From NCBI GenBank assembly GCA_019752295.1, contig JAIEMK010000015.1, positions 1 to 64,000 of the forward strand: 64,000 bases of DNA, given 5' to 3'. The notes beneath the pieces were generated by a model. That model was not told the DNA's origin, ran no database searches, and saw only the letters and a program-made list of their open reading frames with translations. Shown here one piece after another: positions 44,748 through 53,450 of the stretch (position 1 is the stretch's first letter; each line of letters opens with the position of its first letter). The stretch is from Chitinophagaceae bacterium. GTDB lineage: Bacteria > Bacteroidota > Bacteroidia > Chitinophagales > Chitinophagaceae. A program made the position numbers and the translations under genes.

Positions 44748-45776
44748 ATGACCAATCAAAAAATAACGGTTGTTGAATTTTATACTATTATTTATAATGC
44801 CGACCGTAGTTTTCGAAGATTGAATTCTATTATTCAAAAATACGATTACGAGATCTATCAAATTCAATTATCCGAATTTGAAAAGAGCTTTAGAATCTTA
44901 TTTAACCTTGAACCCTTTGATGAAAAAAAACATAAACAAAATACCTGTATTTTCTGTAACAATAAAATAGGTGCAAAAGAAACCTGCTTTATTACAGAAG
45001 AATTTTATCAGACTCTTGTAACTCACTATACAGAAAATAATGAGTTTTTCAGAAGCGGGCAAGTAACATTTATAAAAACGAAAAAAGCTTTTCAAGTTGA
45101 TAGAAACACTATATGGTTTGATAAAGGAATTATAGATCAGGATCTTAAAAAACTAAAAAGGTTTGCTGACAAATTGCAGTCATGTCTTCGTTTCGCCCGA
45201 TATGATTCTATAGAATGTCATTTTTACTTTGCAAGAATTTTGAATGAACAGAATTTGATTCCCTTGATAGATACCAAAAGTTTCCGTTTATCTAACAAAG
45301 TACAACCTTTTGTTGGGCAAGACACAGCAATGATTTCAGCATTATTGAATATTGATCGAAAAATAAATGGATATACTCAATTTGCAATTGCAACTTTTGA
45401 AGAGTCCTTTCGAATTCAGAATTTACAAATTCGATTTATACACCTTATGAATTGTTTGGAAATGTGTTTTAACTATGCAAATAATGATATGCCTGCCCAA
45501 ATAGTTGCCAAGTATAGTTCATTGTTGATCTCGAAAAACAAACAAGAATTCTCCTCTGTTTATTCCGAGCTACTCAATTTGTTTTGGCTAAAAAAAAGGA
45601 TACTTTCAGGCGCATTAATAAATGAACAGAGTTTCACTGACGTGGAACAGTTATATGATAAAACAATTTTCATTGAAGACCTCTCCCGAAATGTAATAAA
45701 GAAATTATTATATATGAATATAAAAACTAAAGAAGAACTATACAATAAATTAGATCAGAGAAGACTACCTCACTAA
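44748..45776 (+). CDS. Uncharacterised protein with a zinc-ribbon-like CxxC and a possible degenerate HEPN-like end
   Basis: I do not recognise this 342-residue protein. It has a Cys67-x-x-Cys70 pair (TCIFCNN) with a further Cys80, which could form part of a zinc site. The C-terminal third (RFIHLMNCLEMCFNYANNDM ... ELLNLFWLKKRILSGALINEQ) resembles HEPN/Apea-like all-helical folds, but the usual R-x4-6-H motif is not intact (KKRILSG). It is soluble with no signal peptide. It starts 15 bp after the susD terminator and is transcribed the same way, so expression may depend on read-through or a promoter inside the gap. Confidence 0.6.
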   Translation: MTNQKITVVEFYTIIYNADRSFRRLNSIIQKYDYEIYQIQLSEFEKSFRILFNLEPFDEKKHKQNTCIFCNNKIGAKETCFITEEFYQTLVTHYTENNEFFRSGQVTFIKTKKAFQVDRNTIWFDKGIIDQDLKKLKRFADKLQSCLRFARYDSIECHFYFARILNEQNLIPLIDTKSFRLSNKVQPFVGQDTAMISALLNIDRKINGYTQFAIATFEESFRIQNLQIRFIHLMNCLEMCFNYANNDMPAQIVAKYSSLLISKNKQEFSSVYSELLNLFWLKKRILSGALINEQSFTDVEQLYDKTIFIEDLSRNVIKKLLYMNIKTKEELYNKLDQRRLPH

Positions 45777-45845
45777 CAACTCTTCATGTCACAAGAAAGT
45801 AGCCCCCGACCAATTTCAGGGGCCAAAGAAATTTATACTTTATTA

Positions 45846-46307
45846 CTAACCCCAGGCTGCCAGAATCTCTTCTGTATGATTCTTGGTATCGGGTTTGGCA
45901 ATAATTTTTACAATTTTGCCGGTCTCGTCGATCAGAAAAGTTGTTCTGGTAGTGCCCATATAAGTGCGTCCCATGAATTTCTTCTCTCCCCATAAATTGT
46001 ATTTGTCAACAATTTTCTTGTCTTCATCCGATACCAGCGGAAAGGGTAATGCATACTTTTCTTCAAAATTTTTATGACTTTTTACGCTGTCGGTACTGAT
46101 CCCAACAACCTGAAATCCCTTTTCCAGTAAAAGACTGTAATTATCTTTCAAATTACAAGCTTGAGCTGTACATCCCGGTGTGTCATCCTTTGGATAGAAA
46201 TATAATACCACTTTTTTCCCTTTGAAATCTGCCAATGAAATCGTCTTCCCATTTTGGTCGACCGCTTTGAATGCGGGCGCTTTACTTCCTTCTTTTAATA
46301 CTGCCAT
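45846..46307 (-). CDS. bcp: Thioredoxin-dependent thiol peroxidase (Bcp/PrxQ)
   Basis: The 153-residue protein matches the Bcp/PrxQ peroxiredoxins. The peroxidatic and resolving cysteines are in TPGCTAQACNLKD, five residues apart, the PrxQ pattern. The N-terminal KAPAFKAVDQNGKTISLADFKGKKVVLYFYPKDD and the Arg in RTTFLIDETG complete the fold. It reduces peroxides with thioredoxin. It diverges from carB. Its C-terminus is typical (NHTEEILAAWG). Confidence 0.95.
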   Translation of the reverse strand: MAVLKEGSKAPAFKAVDQNGKTISLADFKGKKVVLYFYPKDDTPGCTAQACNLKDNYSLLLEKGFQVVGISTDSVKSHKNFEEKYALPFPLVSDEDKKIVDKYNLWGEKKFMGRTYMGTTRTTFLIDETGKIVKIIAKPDTKNHTEEILAAWG

Positions 46308-46336
46308 TTTATTTTATTTAGTGTTCAATCAATATA

Positions 46337-46368
46337 AAAACCCCGCAAAACCAATTTTGTTGAGGGTT
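46337..46368 (-). terminator. Terminator-like hairpin in the bcp leader region
   Basis: On the minus strand AAACCC and GGGTTT flank the inner pair CAAAA/TTTTG, followed by TTTTTATATTG. It sits about 30 bases upstream of the bcp ATG, between two divergent genes, so it may act as an attenuator or be a leftover terminator. Confidence 0.35.
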
Positions 46369-46414
46369 TCAGCTCTTATTCAAAAAATTAACTGGGCTTT
46401 TCAGTTCCTGACCT

Positions 46415-46422
46415 TACATTTG
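46415..46422 (+). promoter_or_regulatory. Candidate -7 box of carB
   Basis: TACATTTG matches the Bacteroidota -7 consensus. A start about 7 bases downstream gives a short leader before the ATG at 46445. No strong -33 box is visible. Confidence 0.35.
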
Positions 46423-46444
46423 CACAATTTATTTTTTTGCAACT

Positions 46445-48091
46445 ATGCCTAAAGACAATTCAATCAATTCGGTTTTAATCATTGGTTCCGGACCCATTAT
46501 TATCGGTCAGGCCTGTGAATTTGATTACTCAGGCACCCAGGCTGCCCGTAGCCTACGTGAAGAAGGGATCAAAGTGATCCTAATTAACAGTAACCCTGCC
46601 ACCATTATGACCGATCCGATGATGGCCGACAAGGTTTACCTGCTCCCTTTGACAGTTGAAAGTATAGAAAAAATTTTAGACGAGAACCAGATTGATGCAG
46701 TATTGCCTACAATGGGCGGACAAACGGCATTAAATCTGTGTAAGGAAGCCGACGAATTGGGTGTTTGGGAAAAATATAATTGCCGACTGATTGGGGTAGA
46801 TATTGCGGCTATCGATACCGCCGAAGACCGCGAAAAATTTCGCCAATTGATGGTGAAGATTGGAATGGCCGTTGCACCAAGTAGGGTTGCAAACAGTTTT
46901 CTGGAAGGAAAAGAATTTGCCCAGGCTATTGGGTTTCCATTGGTTATTCGCCCCTCTTTTACCCTTGGGGGTACCGGTGGAGGCTTTGTTCATACAAAAG
47001 ACGACTTGGATGCCGCACTAGAGAAAGGCTTAAAAGCTTCCCCCATCCACGAGGTATTGGTTGAAAAAGCTGTTTTAGGCTGGAAAGAATACGAATTGGA
47101 ATTGCTGCGCGACTGTAACGATAATGTGGTAATCATTTGTACTGTTGAGAACCTCGACCCCATGGGTGTGCATACCGGCGATTCTATTACCGTTGCTCCC
47201 GCTATGACGCTGAGTGATACCGCATTTCAGGAAATGCGCAATAAAGCTATTCTGATGATGCGCTCTCTGGGTAATTTCACCGGGGGCTGTAATGTACAGT
47301 TCGCCATGAATCCCGAAAACGAAGAATTAATTGCGGTTGAGATCAATCCCCGCGTGAGTCGTTCTTCTGCCCTGGCATCGAAAGCTACCGGTTACCCTAT
47401 CGCAAAAATTGCTGCTAAACTGGCCATTGGATATTCTCTGGATGAATTAAAAAATCAGATCACTAAAACCACTTCGGCCTATTTCGAACCGGCACTGGAC
47501 TATGTGATCGTAAAAGTACCTCGCTGGAACTTTGATAAATTCAAGGGCGCAAACGATACCTTGGGTTTACAGATGAAAAGCGTGGGTGAAGTGATGGCCA
47601 TCGGCAGAAGCTTTACCGAAGCCATTCAGAAAGCTTGTCAGAGCCTGGAAAACGAAGCACTCGGACTGGGTTATTATGGTAAAAGCCTGATGAAGAGCGA
47701 AGAGATTGTGGAATATATTAAGACCCCGAAATGGGATCGAATATTCCGCATCAAAGACGCACTGATGCAGGGTTCTACGGTTAAATCAATTGCCCATGCA
47801 ACAGGTATCGACCGTTGGTTTTTGTATCAGATTCTGCAAATTTGCAATATCGAAAAAGAAATTGCTCTGTACACTTTAGATACCATCCCTACTGCATTGC
47901 TGAAAGAAGCAAAAAAGAATGGATTCAGCGACCTTCAGATTGTTCGTATTATGAATAACACCTGCACCGAAGATGAAGTGTACGAAAAAAGAAAGGCCTT
48001 GGGTATTACCCGTATATACAAGATGGTGGATACCTGTGCTGCCGAATTTGAGGCAAAAACGCCCTATTTCTATAGCAGTTTTGAGGGATAA
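46445..48091 (+). CDS. carB: Carbamoyl phosphate synthase large subunit, N-terminal half
   Basis: The 548-residue protein matches the carboxyphosphate half of CarB in full: [20 protein letters not shown] at the start, [11 protein letters not shown] in the ATP grasp, [16 protein letters not shown], and [23 protein letters not shown]. The oligomerisation domain ([21 protein letters not shown]) follows and the protein ends [22 protein letters not shown] complete bacterial CarB has over 900 residues and would continue with a second ATP-grasp half. Here a stop comes exactly at the junction, followed by a strong terminator. It makes carbamoyl phosphate for arginine and pyrimidines only with the missing half, which must be elsewhere. 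Confidence 0.93.
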   Translation: MPKDNSINSVLIIGSGPIIIGQACEFDYSGTQAARSLREEGIKVILINSNPATIMTDPMMADKVYLLPLTVESIEKILDENQIDAVLPTMGGQTALNLCKEADELGVWEKYNCRLIGVDIAAIDTAEDREKFRQLMVKIGMAVAPSRVANSFLEGKEFAQAIGFPLVIRPSFTLGGTGGGFVHTKDDLDAALEKGLKASPIHEVLVEKAVLGWKEYELELLRDCNDNVVIICTVENLDPMGVHTGDSITVAPAMTLSDTAFQEMRNKAILMMRSLGNFTGGCNVQFAMNPENEELIAVEINPRVSRSSALASKATGYPIAKIAAKLAIGYSLDELKNQITKTTSAYFEPALDYVIVKVPRWNFDKFKGANDTLGLQMKSVGEVMAIGRSFTEAIQKACQSLENEALGLGYYGKSLMKSEEIVEYIKTPKWDRIFRIKDALMQGSTVKSIAHATGIDRWFLYQILQICNIEKEIALYTLDTIPTALLKEAKKNGFSDLQIVRIMNNTCTEDEVYEKRKALGITRIYKMVDTCAAEFEAKTPYFYSSFEG

Positions 48092-48125
48092 CCCTTTTAG
48101 AATAAATTAATTGCATTTTTACTCA

Positions 48126-48158
48126 GGCCGCTTGTTAAAAGCGGCCTTATTATTTTAC
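48126..48158 (+). terminator. Terminator after carB
   Basis: GGCCGCTT (48126-48133) pairs with AAGCGGCC (48139-48146), followed by a T-rich tract. It ends the carB transcript 35 bases after the stop, so the next gene is independent. Confidence 0.85.
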
Positions 48159-48197
48159 TTTGCATCTCTAGCATCCTTTTTGCTTGTATACACCCAT

Positions 48198-51100
48198 ATG
48201 AATAAAACAGATTCAGGCCAGGTTTTTCAAACTAATAGCCCCTCGCGATGGCAACGTGTGAAATGGGGCGGTAGGGTTTTATTGTTTTTATTGATTTTGG
48301 TGATTGCTGTAGTCACAATCGCCATCAAAACAATGTACCTGCCCAATCTTCCAATGATACAGGGACAGGCCATGAAAGAGGTCTTGCAAGCCGAAAAATC
48401 TTCCAGTCAATTAGCTAAACGATACCAAGGCTTCCGAAAATTTATTGATAAAAGATGGGAAAAGGGCCGCGGTTGCGGACAGGCTGACAGTGTTTTAAAT
48501 TTATCCAGCTCTACCCTGTTCAGCGACAGTTTGGGCATCAGAGCGGCTTTTTATGTGGCCTGGGATGCACAGTCGTTCTTCTCTCTAAGAAGAAATATTT
48601 CCAAAATGAATCTGGTAATGCCTGAGTGGTTTTTTCTGGACCCCAAGGGCGATTCGGTTTATACCAATATCGATAAGCGGGGCTTCGATGTGATCAAAGC
48701 TTCGGGAGTAAGGGTAATGCCAATGATGACCAATAATGTAAAATCGGTTTTCAGGGGCGATGTCGTTCACCGCATTATTAACGATCCGGTTAAAAAAAAT
48801 AAACTCATCAACGACCTCATCAGACTGATTAAACAAAATGGTTTTGTTGGAATCAATATCGATTTTGAGGAACTGATTGAGACAAAAAACGAAGTACTTA
48901 CCAACTTCCAAAAAGAACTATACACCCGATTGCACAAAGAAGGGCTATTGGTTTCGCAAGATGTCATGCCTTTTAATGAGGATTACGATTATAAGTCGCT
49001 GGGCAAGTATAACGACTACCTGTTTTTAATGGCTTACGACGAGCACAACACAGAAACCAAGCCCGGCCCGCTGAGCAGTCAGCGCTGGATTGAAGCTGCC
49101 GTGGATCAGTTGGCTAAGAAAGTGCCGCCGCACAAGATTGTATTGTGTATGGCAGCATATGGTTACGATTGGATACATGGCGGACAGGGAACAGATGTTA
49201 CCTATCAGCAGGCACTTACCATTGCGAGGGAAAGCGATGGAAAAGTGTCATACAATAACGACACTTACAATCTTAGTTATAGCTATTTTGATGATGACGA
49301 CAAATTACACGAAGTTCATTTTACTGATGCTGCCACCAATTTTAATACTTTAAGATTCGCAACTGAATATCCCCTGGCAGGAACTGCACTTTGGAGATTG
49401 GGTAGCGAAGACAGCAGGGTTTGGGATTTTTACAACCAGCCCATGAGCGAAAAAGCATTGGCTAAATTTAATTTTTCGGAATTCAACCGGGTAGAAGCTA
49501 CAGACGACGTAGACTTTATGGGCGACGGCGAAGTATTGGACGTATTATCCACTCCAAAAGAGGGTTACATCACTCCAGAAATAGACTCCACCCTGATGTT
49601 GATCAGTGAAGAGCGTTACGATTCACTACCCAGCATGTTTGTAGTAAAGCAAATGGGTAGGCCGGCCCCGGGAAGTAAAAAACTGGTGCTCACTTTCGAT
49701 GACGGTCCTGATCCGGTTTATACAAGGCAAATCCTCGACATTCTTGCCAAATACCATGTGCCCGCAAGTTTCTTTGTGGTAGGTATTGAGGCCGAAAACA
49801 ATATCCCACTAATTAAAAGAATTTATAACGAAGGTCATGAGTTGGGTAACCATACATTCACCCATCCCAATATGGCCAAAGTAAGTTCGCAGCGTGCTTT
49901 TCTTGAAATGGACGCTACCCGCTTGTTATTGGAATGTATAACTGGGCATAGCACCATCATGTTTCGGGCACCCTATAATGCAGATGCGCAACCCGAAAAA
50001 ATGGAAGAGCTGGTACCTGTAGCATTGAGCAGAACCAGAAATTATTTAACCATTGGAGAAAATATTGATCCCGAAGACTGGGAAGCCAGTGAAGTGCCCA
50101 ACTTCAATGCCGACACGGTGTTTAACCGAGTGATTGCACTGAAAGATCGGGGAAATATTATTTTGTTACACGATGCCGGCGGCGACAGAAGCGCTACAGT
50201 TAAAGCGCTCCCAAGGATTATTGAATACCTGCAAAAAGATGGCTACACATTTACTACAGTTGCAGACTTGCTCGGAAAAAAAAGAGACGACTTGATGCCA
50301 CATGTTCCTCCGGGAAGTGGCTATCGCATTCTACAGATCAATAGTTTTATCGCCGAGTTTGGTTATTATATTGGCAGGGTGCTCTTTGCTTTATTTATTC
50401 TGTTTTTGATATTGGGAAGCATCCGCTTAATTATGATGCTTGCACTTTCTATATTACAAAGAAGAAAAGAGAAGGCAAGAATGCTAACCTCATTCACAGA
50501 AACACCCTTGGTATCGATCATCGTTCCTGCATATAACGAAGAAGTAAATGCAGTAAGTTCTCTAGAAAATTTACTGAAATGCGATTACCCCAATTTCAAT
50601 ATTGTGTTTGTAGATGATGGCAGCAAGGATAGCACTTACGAAAAAGTATCTGCAGTATTTGCCAATCACCCTAAAGTTCAGGTACATACCAAACCCAATG
50701 GTGGTAAGGCTTCTGCACTGAATCACGGAATTAGTTTAACCAATGCGGAATATGTAATTTGTATAGATGCAGATACCAAACTCTTATCCGATGCTGTAAC
50801 AAAGCTGATGAAACATTTTAACAGCGAAAATGTAGGCGCGGTGGCAGGCAATGTAAAAGTGGGTAACGAAGTAAATATTTTAACCCGCTGGCAGAGCATT
50901 GAATATATATCTAGTCAGAATGTAGACCGTAAAGCATTTGCTTATTTAAACGCCATCACGGTAGTTCCCGGTGCAATTGGCGCATTTCGAAAAGAAGCTG
51001 TTGAAGCCGCAGGCGGATTTAGTACAGATACCCTTGCCGAAGATTGCGACCTCACCATCCGCATATTGCGTTGCGGTTACAGGATTGATAATGAAAATAG

Positions 51101-51590
51101 CGCAATTGCGATGACCGAAGCGCCTGAAACCCTGAAGCAATTTATGAAACAAAGGTTTCGCTGGACTTTTGGTGTAATGCAAACTTTCTGGAAAAACAGG
51201 GATGCTTTGTTTAACCCCAGATTCAAAGCCCTTGGCTGGCTTGCATTACCGGATATTCTATTGTTTAAATATGTAATCCCGGTATTTGCACCTTTGGCCG
51301 ACTTTATGATGTTGGTGGGTTTACTAACTGGCAATGCAGGGAAACTGGGCTTTTATTACCTCGTTTTCATGATCGTGGATGCTGCAATTGCGGCGCTGGC
51401 CTTCCTCTTTGAGAAAGAACCGGTTTGGAAACTTATTTGGTTGCTGCCGCAGCGTTTAATTTATCGCTGGCTGATGCTGGTAGTGCTTTTCAGAGCCTAC
51501 CGAAGAGCCATCAAAGGAGAATTACAGCACTGGGGAGTATTAAAAAGAACAGGTAACGTAAAAGATATTGAAGCGGTTCTAAAAACTTAA
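48198..51590 (+). CDS. Three-domain membrane protein: GH18-like domain, NodB polysaccharide deacetylase and GT2 glycosyltransferase
   Basis: From the ATG at 48198 the protein has 1130 residues. A membrane segment (about 26-44) is followed by a GH18-like TIM barrel with the motif GINIDFEEL (Asp222, Glu224). Next is a NodB deacetylase (about 490-690) with TFDDGP, GNHTFTHP and RAPYN plus a late HD pair. After a membrane segment comes a GT2 synthase (about 745-990) with VPAYNEE, DDGS, DAD and QRFRW, and C-terminal membrane helices. The pattern suggests synthesis, N-deacetylation and trimming of an extracellular N-acetylhexosamine polymer on one chain. The frame stays open upstream through the carB terminator. 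A TTTACTTTGC promoter-like box lies just before 48198. Confidence 0.93.
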   Translation: MNKTDSGQVFQTNSPSRWQRVKWGGRVLLFLLILVIAVVTIAIKTMYLPNLPMIQGQAMKEVLQAEKSSSQLAKRYQGFRKFIDKRWEKGRGCGQADSVLNLSSSTLFSDSLGIRAAFYVAWDAQSFFSLRRNISKMNLVMPEWFFLDPKGDSVYTNIDKRGFDVIKASGVRVMPMMTNNVKSVFRGDVVHRIINDPVKKNKLINDLIRLIKQNGFVGINIDFEELIETKNEVLTNFQKELYTRLHKEGLLVSQDVMPFNEDYDYKSLGKYNDYLFLMAYDEHNTETKPGPLSSQRWIEAAVDQLAKKVPPHKIVLCMAAYGYDWIHGGQGTDVTYQQALTIARESDGKVSYNNDTYNLSYSYFDDDDKLHEVHFTDAATNFNTLRFATEYPLAGTALWRLGSEDSRVWDFYNQPMSEKALAKFNFSEFNRVEATDDVDFMGDGEVLDVLSTPKEGYITPEIDSTLMLISEERYDSLPSMFVVKQMGRPAPGSKKLVLTFDDGPDPVYTRQILDILAKYHVPASFFVVGIEAENNIPLIKRIYNEGHELGNHTFTHPNMAKVSSQRAFLEMDATRLLLECITGHSTIMFRAPYNADAQPEKMEELVPVALSRTRNYLTIGENIDPEDWEASEVPNFNADTVFNRVIALKDRGNIILLHDAGGDRSATVKALPRIIEYLQKDGYTFTTVADLLGKKRDDLMPHVPPGSGYRILQINSFIAEFGYYIGRVLFALFILFLILGSIRLIMMLALSILQRRKEKARMLTSFTETPLVSIIVPAYNEEVNAVSSLENLLKCDYPNFNIVFVDDGSKDSTYEKVSAVFANHPKVQVHTKPNGGKASALNHGISLTNAEYVICIDADTKLLSDAVTKLMKHFNSENVGAVAGNVKVGNEVNILTRWQSIEYISSQNVDRKAFAYLNAITVVPGAIGAFRKEAVEAAGGFSTDTLAEDCDLTIRILRCGYRIDNENSAIAMTEAPETLKQFMKQRFRWTFGVMQTFWKNRDALFNPRFKALGWLALPDILLFKYVIPVFAPLADFMMLVGLLTGNAGKLGFYYLVFMIVDAAIAALAFLFEKEPVWKLIWLLPQRLIYRWLMLVVLFRAYRRAIKGELQHWGVLKRTGNVKDIEAVLKT

Positions 51591-51668
51591 TCAAAGTTTA
51601 GAGGCACAGTATACAAGATTACTGCCCTTCTTTTCTTTACTTTGCAGCGAATTAATAAAAGCATCAGG

Positions 51669-52631
51669 ATGAAATTAAAAGATATTCAGGTTCAGAACGA
51701 GAAAGAAACCCGTGGCGGTTTTGGAGAAGGAATCTATGAAATTGGTAAAGAAAACGAAAATGTGGTGGTGCTTACCGCCGATCTTGCAGGCTCTCTAAAG
51801 CTGGGACCCTTTATCAAAGATTTTCCCAATCGCTTTGTACAGGTAGGTATTGCAGAAGCAAATATGATTGGTATTGCAGCAGGCATGACCATTGGCGGAA
51901 AGATTCCGTATACCACTACGTTCGCAAATTTCAGTACCGGAAGGGTGTACGATCAGATACGCCAAAGTGTTGCGTATAGCGGAAAAAATGTAAAGATCTG
52001 TGCTTCACATGCAGGATTAACACTGGGTGAGGATGGCGCAACACACCAGATTCTGGAAGATATCGGACTCATGAAAATGTTACCTGGGATGACGGTGATT
52101 GTTCCCTGCGATTTCAATCAAACAAAAGCAGCTACCAAAGCCATCGCTTCGTACGAAGGCCCGGTGTACCTGCGTTTTGGTCGCCCTAAATGGCCAAATT
52201 TTACTGCAGCCGATGGATCTGATTTTGTAATTGGCAAAGCACAAAAGCTTTCTGAAGGAACAGATGTTTCGATATTTGCCTGCGGACATATGGTTTGGAA
52301 AGCCATTGAGGCTGGAAGGATTCTGGAAGAAAAAGGCATCAGCGTAGAACTCATCAATATACATACCATTAAGCCACTGGATACAGAAGCCATCATTGCT
52401 TCGATCAGCAAAACCAAATGCGCTGTAACTGTTGAAGAACACAATGTAATTGGCGGACTGGGAGATGCAATTGCACAGGTAGCGGCAAAAAATTGTCCGA
52501 TACCCATCGAATATATTGGCACCAACGATACATTTGGCGAAAGCGGAACACCTACTCAACTGTTAACAAAATATGGTTTAGATAGCCCCTTTATTGTGGA
52601 AGCAGTAGAGAAAGTAATCACCAGAAAATAA
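51669..52631 (+). CDS. Transketolase family protein, C-terminal subunit
   Basis: From the ATG at 51669 the protein has 320 residues: a pyrimidine-binding domain (GFGEGIYEIGKENENVVVLTADLAGSLKL, VQVGIAEANMIGIAAGM) and a transketolase C-terminal domain (TDVSIFACGHMVWKAIEAGRIL, VEEHNVIGGLGDAIAQ). This is the second half of a split transketolase or DXS/E1-beta-like enzyme. The N-terminal ThDP-binding subunit is not adjacent, which is unusual since the halves normally form an operon. It acts in the pentose phosphate pathway if the partner is found. A promoter-like box TTTACTTTGC lies just upstream of the start. Confidence 0.9.
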   Translation: MKLKDIQVQNEKETRGGFGEGIYEIGKENENVVVLTADLAGSLKLGPFIKDFPNRFVQVGIAEANMIGIAAGMTIGGKIPYTTTFANFSTGRVYDQIRQSVAYSGKNVKICASHAGLTLGEDGATHQILEDIGLMKMLPGMTVIVPCDFNQTKAATKAIASYEGPVYLRFGRPKWPNFTAADGSDFVIGKAQKLSEGTDVSIFACGHMVWKAIEAGRILEEKGISVELINIHTIKPLDTEAIIASISKTKCAVTVEEHNVIGGLGDAIAQVAAKNCPIPIEYIGTNDTFGESGTPTQLLTKYGLDSPFIVEAVEKVITRK

Positions 52632-52651
52632 TCTTTATCAAAATTTAATTC

Positions 52652-52686
52652 AAAAACCGTCCGGCAATCTCTGGGCGGTTTTTTCA
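52652..52686 (+). terminator. Terminator after the transketolase subunit
   Basis: AAAAACCG (52652-52659) pairs with CGGTTTTT around a GC-containing loop with inner pairs, followed by a T-run. Confidence 0.75.
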
Positions 52687-52766
52687 TTTTAAGATTTCTT
52701 TTGCAAAACTCAGCATAGTAATTGCCTTTATACCTGTAAACATTCAATAACCTAAAATGTTTATTT

Positions 52767-53375
52767 ATGAAAAGCACTACTATTAAGCAAAAAGCCATCC
52801 TAATTACAATAAGCGCATTGTTAGTTGCCACCACAGGTATTTATGCTCAGCGTGGTGAACACGGAGAACATAGGGGATGGGGAGAAAGAGAAGATCGGGA
52901 TGATGAACACGGAAGGGGCTGGGGATGGGGCCATCAGGAACGTGAAGAAGCACACGAGCGAATGGAAAGGAATGAGCGCGGGTATGGATATTATGGACGT
53001 TCTAGGCCTTCTGTTCAGGTATCCATTGGTACTTATCCCGGTTATTATGACCAACGCCCTCATTGCAGTCCTTATCCGAGGGCTTATGCTGGCACCCGCT
53101 TTAGTTTTGGCTTGCGGTTTGGCATTTTACCCAGCGGTTATATTTCTATGAATTACGGTGGTAATCCATTCTACTATTACAATGGCGCCTTCTTACGTTC
53201 TTATGGCAATTATTATGAAGTAGTGGAAGCTCCTATTGGTGCCGAAGTACCTTTTCTGCCCGAAAATGCTCGTGCAACAATATACGATGGAGACAGGCTC
53301 TACGAATGTAACGGAAATTATTATGAGCCCTTCCGCAGGCGTGGAGAGGTTTGGTTCCGCGTCATAAGCCAATAA
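52767..53375 (+). CDS. Secreted DUF6515-like protein with an Arg/Glu/Gly-rich repeat region
   Basis: The 202-residue protein has a signal peptide (ILITISALLVATTGIYAQ). Residues 29-80 are extremely rich in Gly, Arg, Glu, His and Trp with many charged repeats (REDRDDEHGRGWGWGH), followed by Tyr/Gly-rich sequence. The C-terminal part (YYEVVEAPIGAEVPFLPENA, YECNGNYYEPF) resembles the DUF6515 family, found in Bacteroidota as exported proteins with no known activity. It may be a surface or cell-wall-associated protein. It is monocistronic, ending at a bidirectional terminator. Confidence 0.78.
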   Translation: MKSTTIKQKAILITISALLVATTGIYAQRGEHGEHRGWGEREDRDDEHGRGWGWGHQEREEAHERMERNERGYGYYGRSRPSVQVSIGTYPGYYDQRPHCSPYPRAYAGTRFSFGLRFGILPSGYISMNYGGNPFYYYNGAFLRSYGNYYEVVEAPIGAEVPFLPENARATIYDGDRLYECNGNYYEPFRRRGEVWFRVISQ

Positions 53376-53395
53376 AAATCGCTTTTAAAATAATC

Positions 53396-53430
53396 AACAA
53401 CGGCCACATGATTTGTGGCCGTTGTTATTT
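53396..53430. terminator. Bidirectional terminator between converging genes
   Basis: AACAACGGCCACA (53396-53408) pairs with TGTGGCCGTTGTT (53414-53426), a perfect 13-bp stem with a 5-base loop. It serves the DUF6515-like gene (plus) and the SpmA-SpmB gene (minus). Confidence 0.85.
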
Positions 53431-53450
53431 GATAAGTTGGATTTGATTTT

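Noticed and set aside
45795..45830. Terminator between the CxxC protein gene and bcp
   Set aside because: Only a 5-bp GCCCC/GGGGC stem with mismatches and no clear T-run; too weak to list.
52080..52559. Minus-strand frames across the transketolase subunit gene
   Set aside because: Opposite to a well-supported coding region; cysteine-rich low-quality sequence typical of antisense reading.
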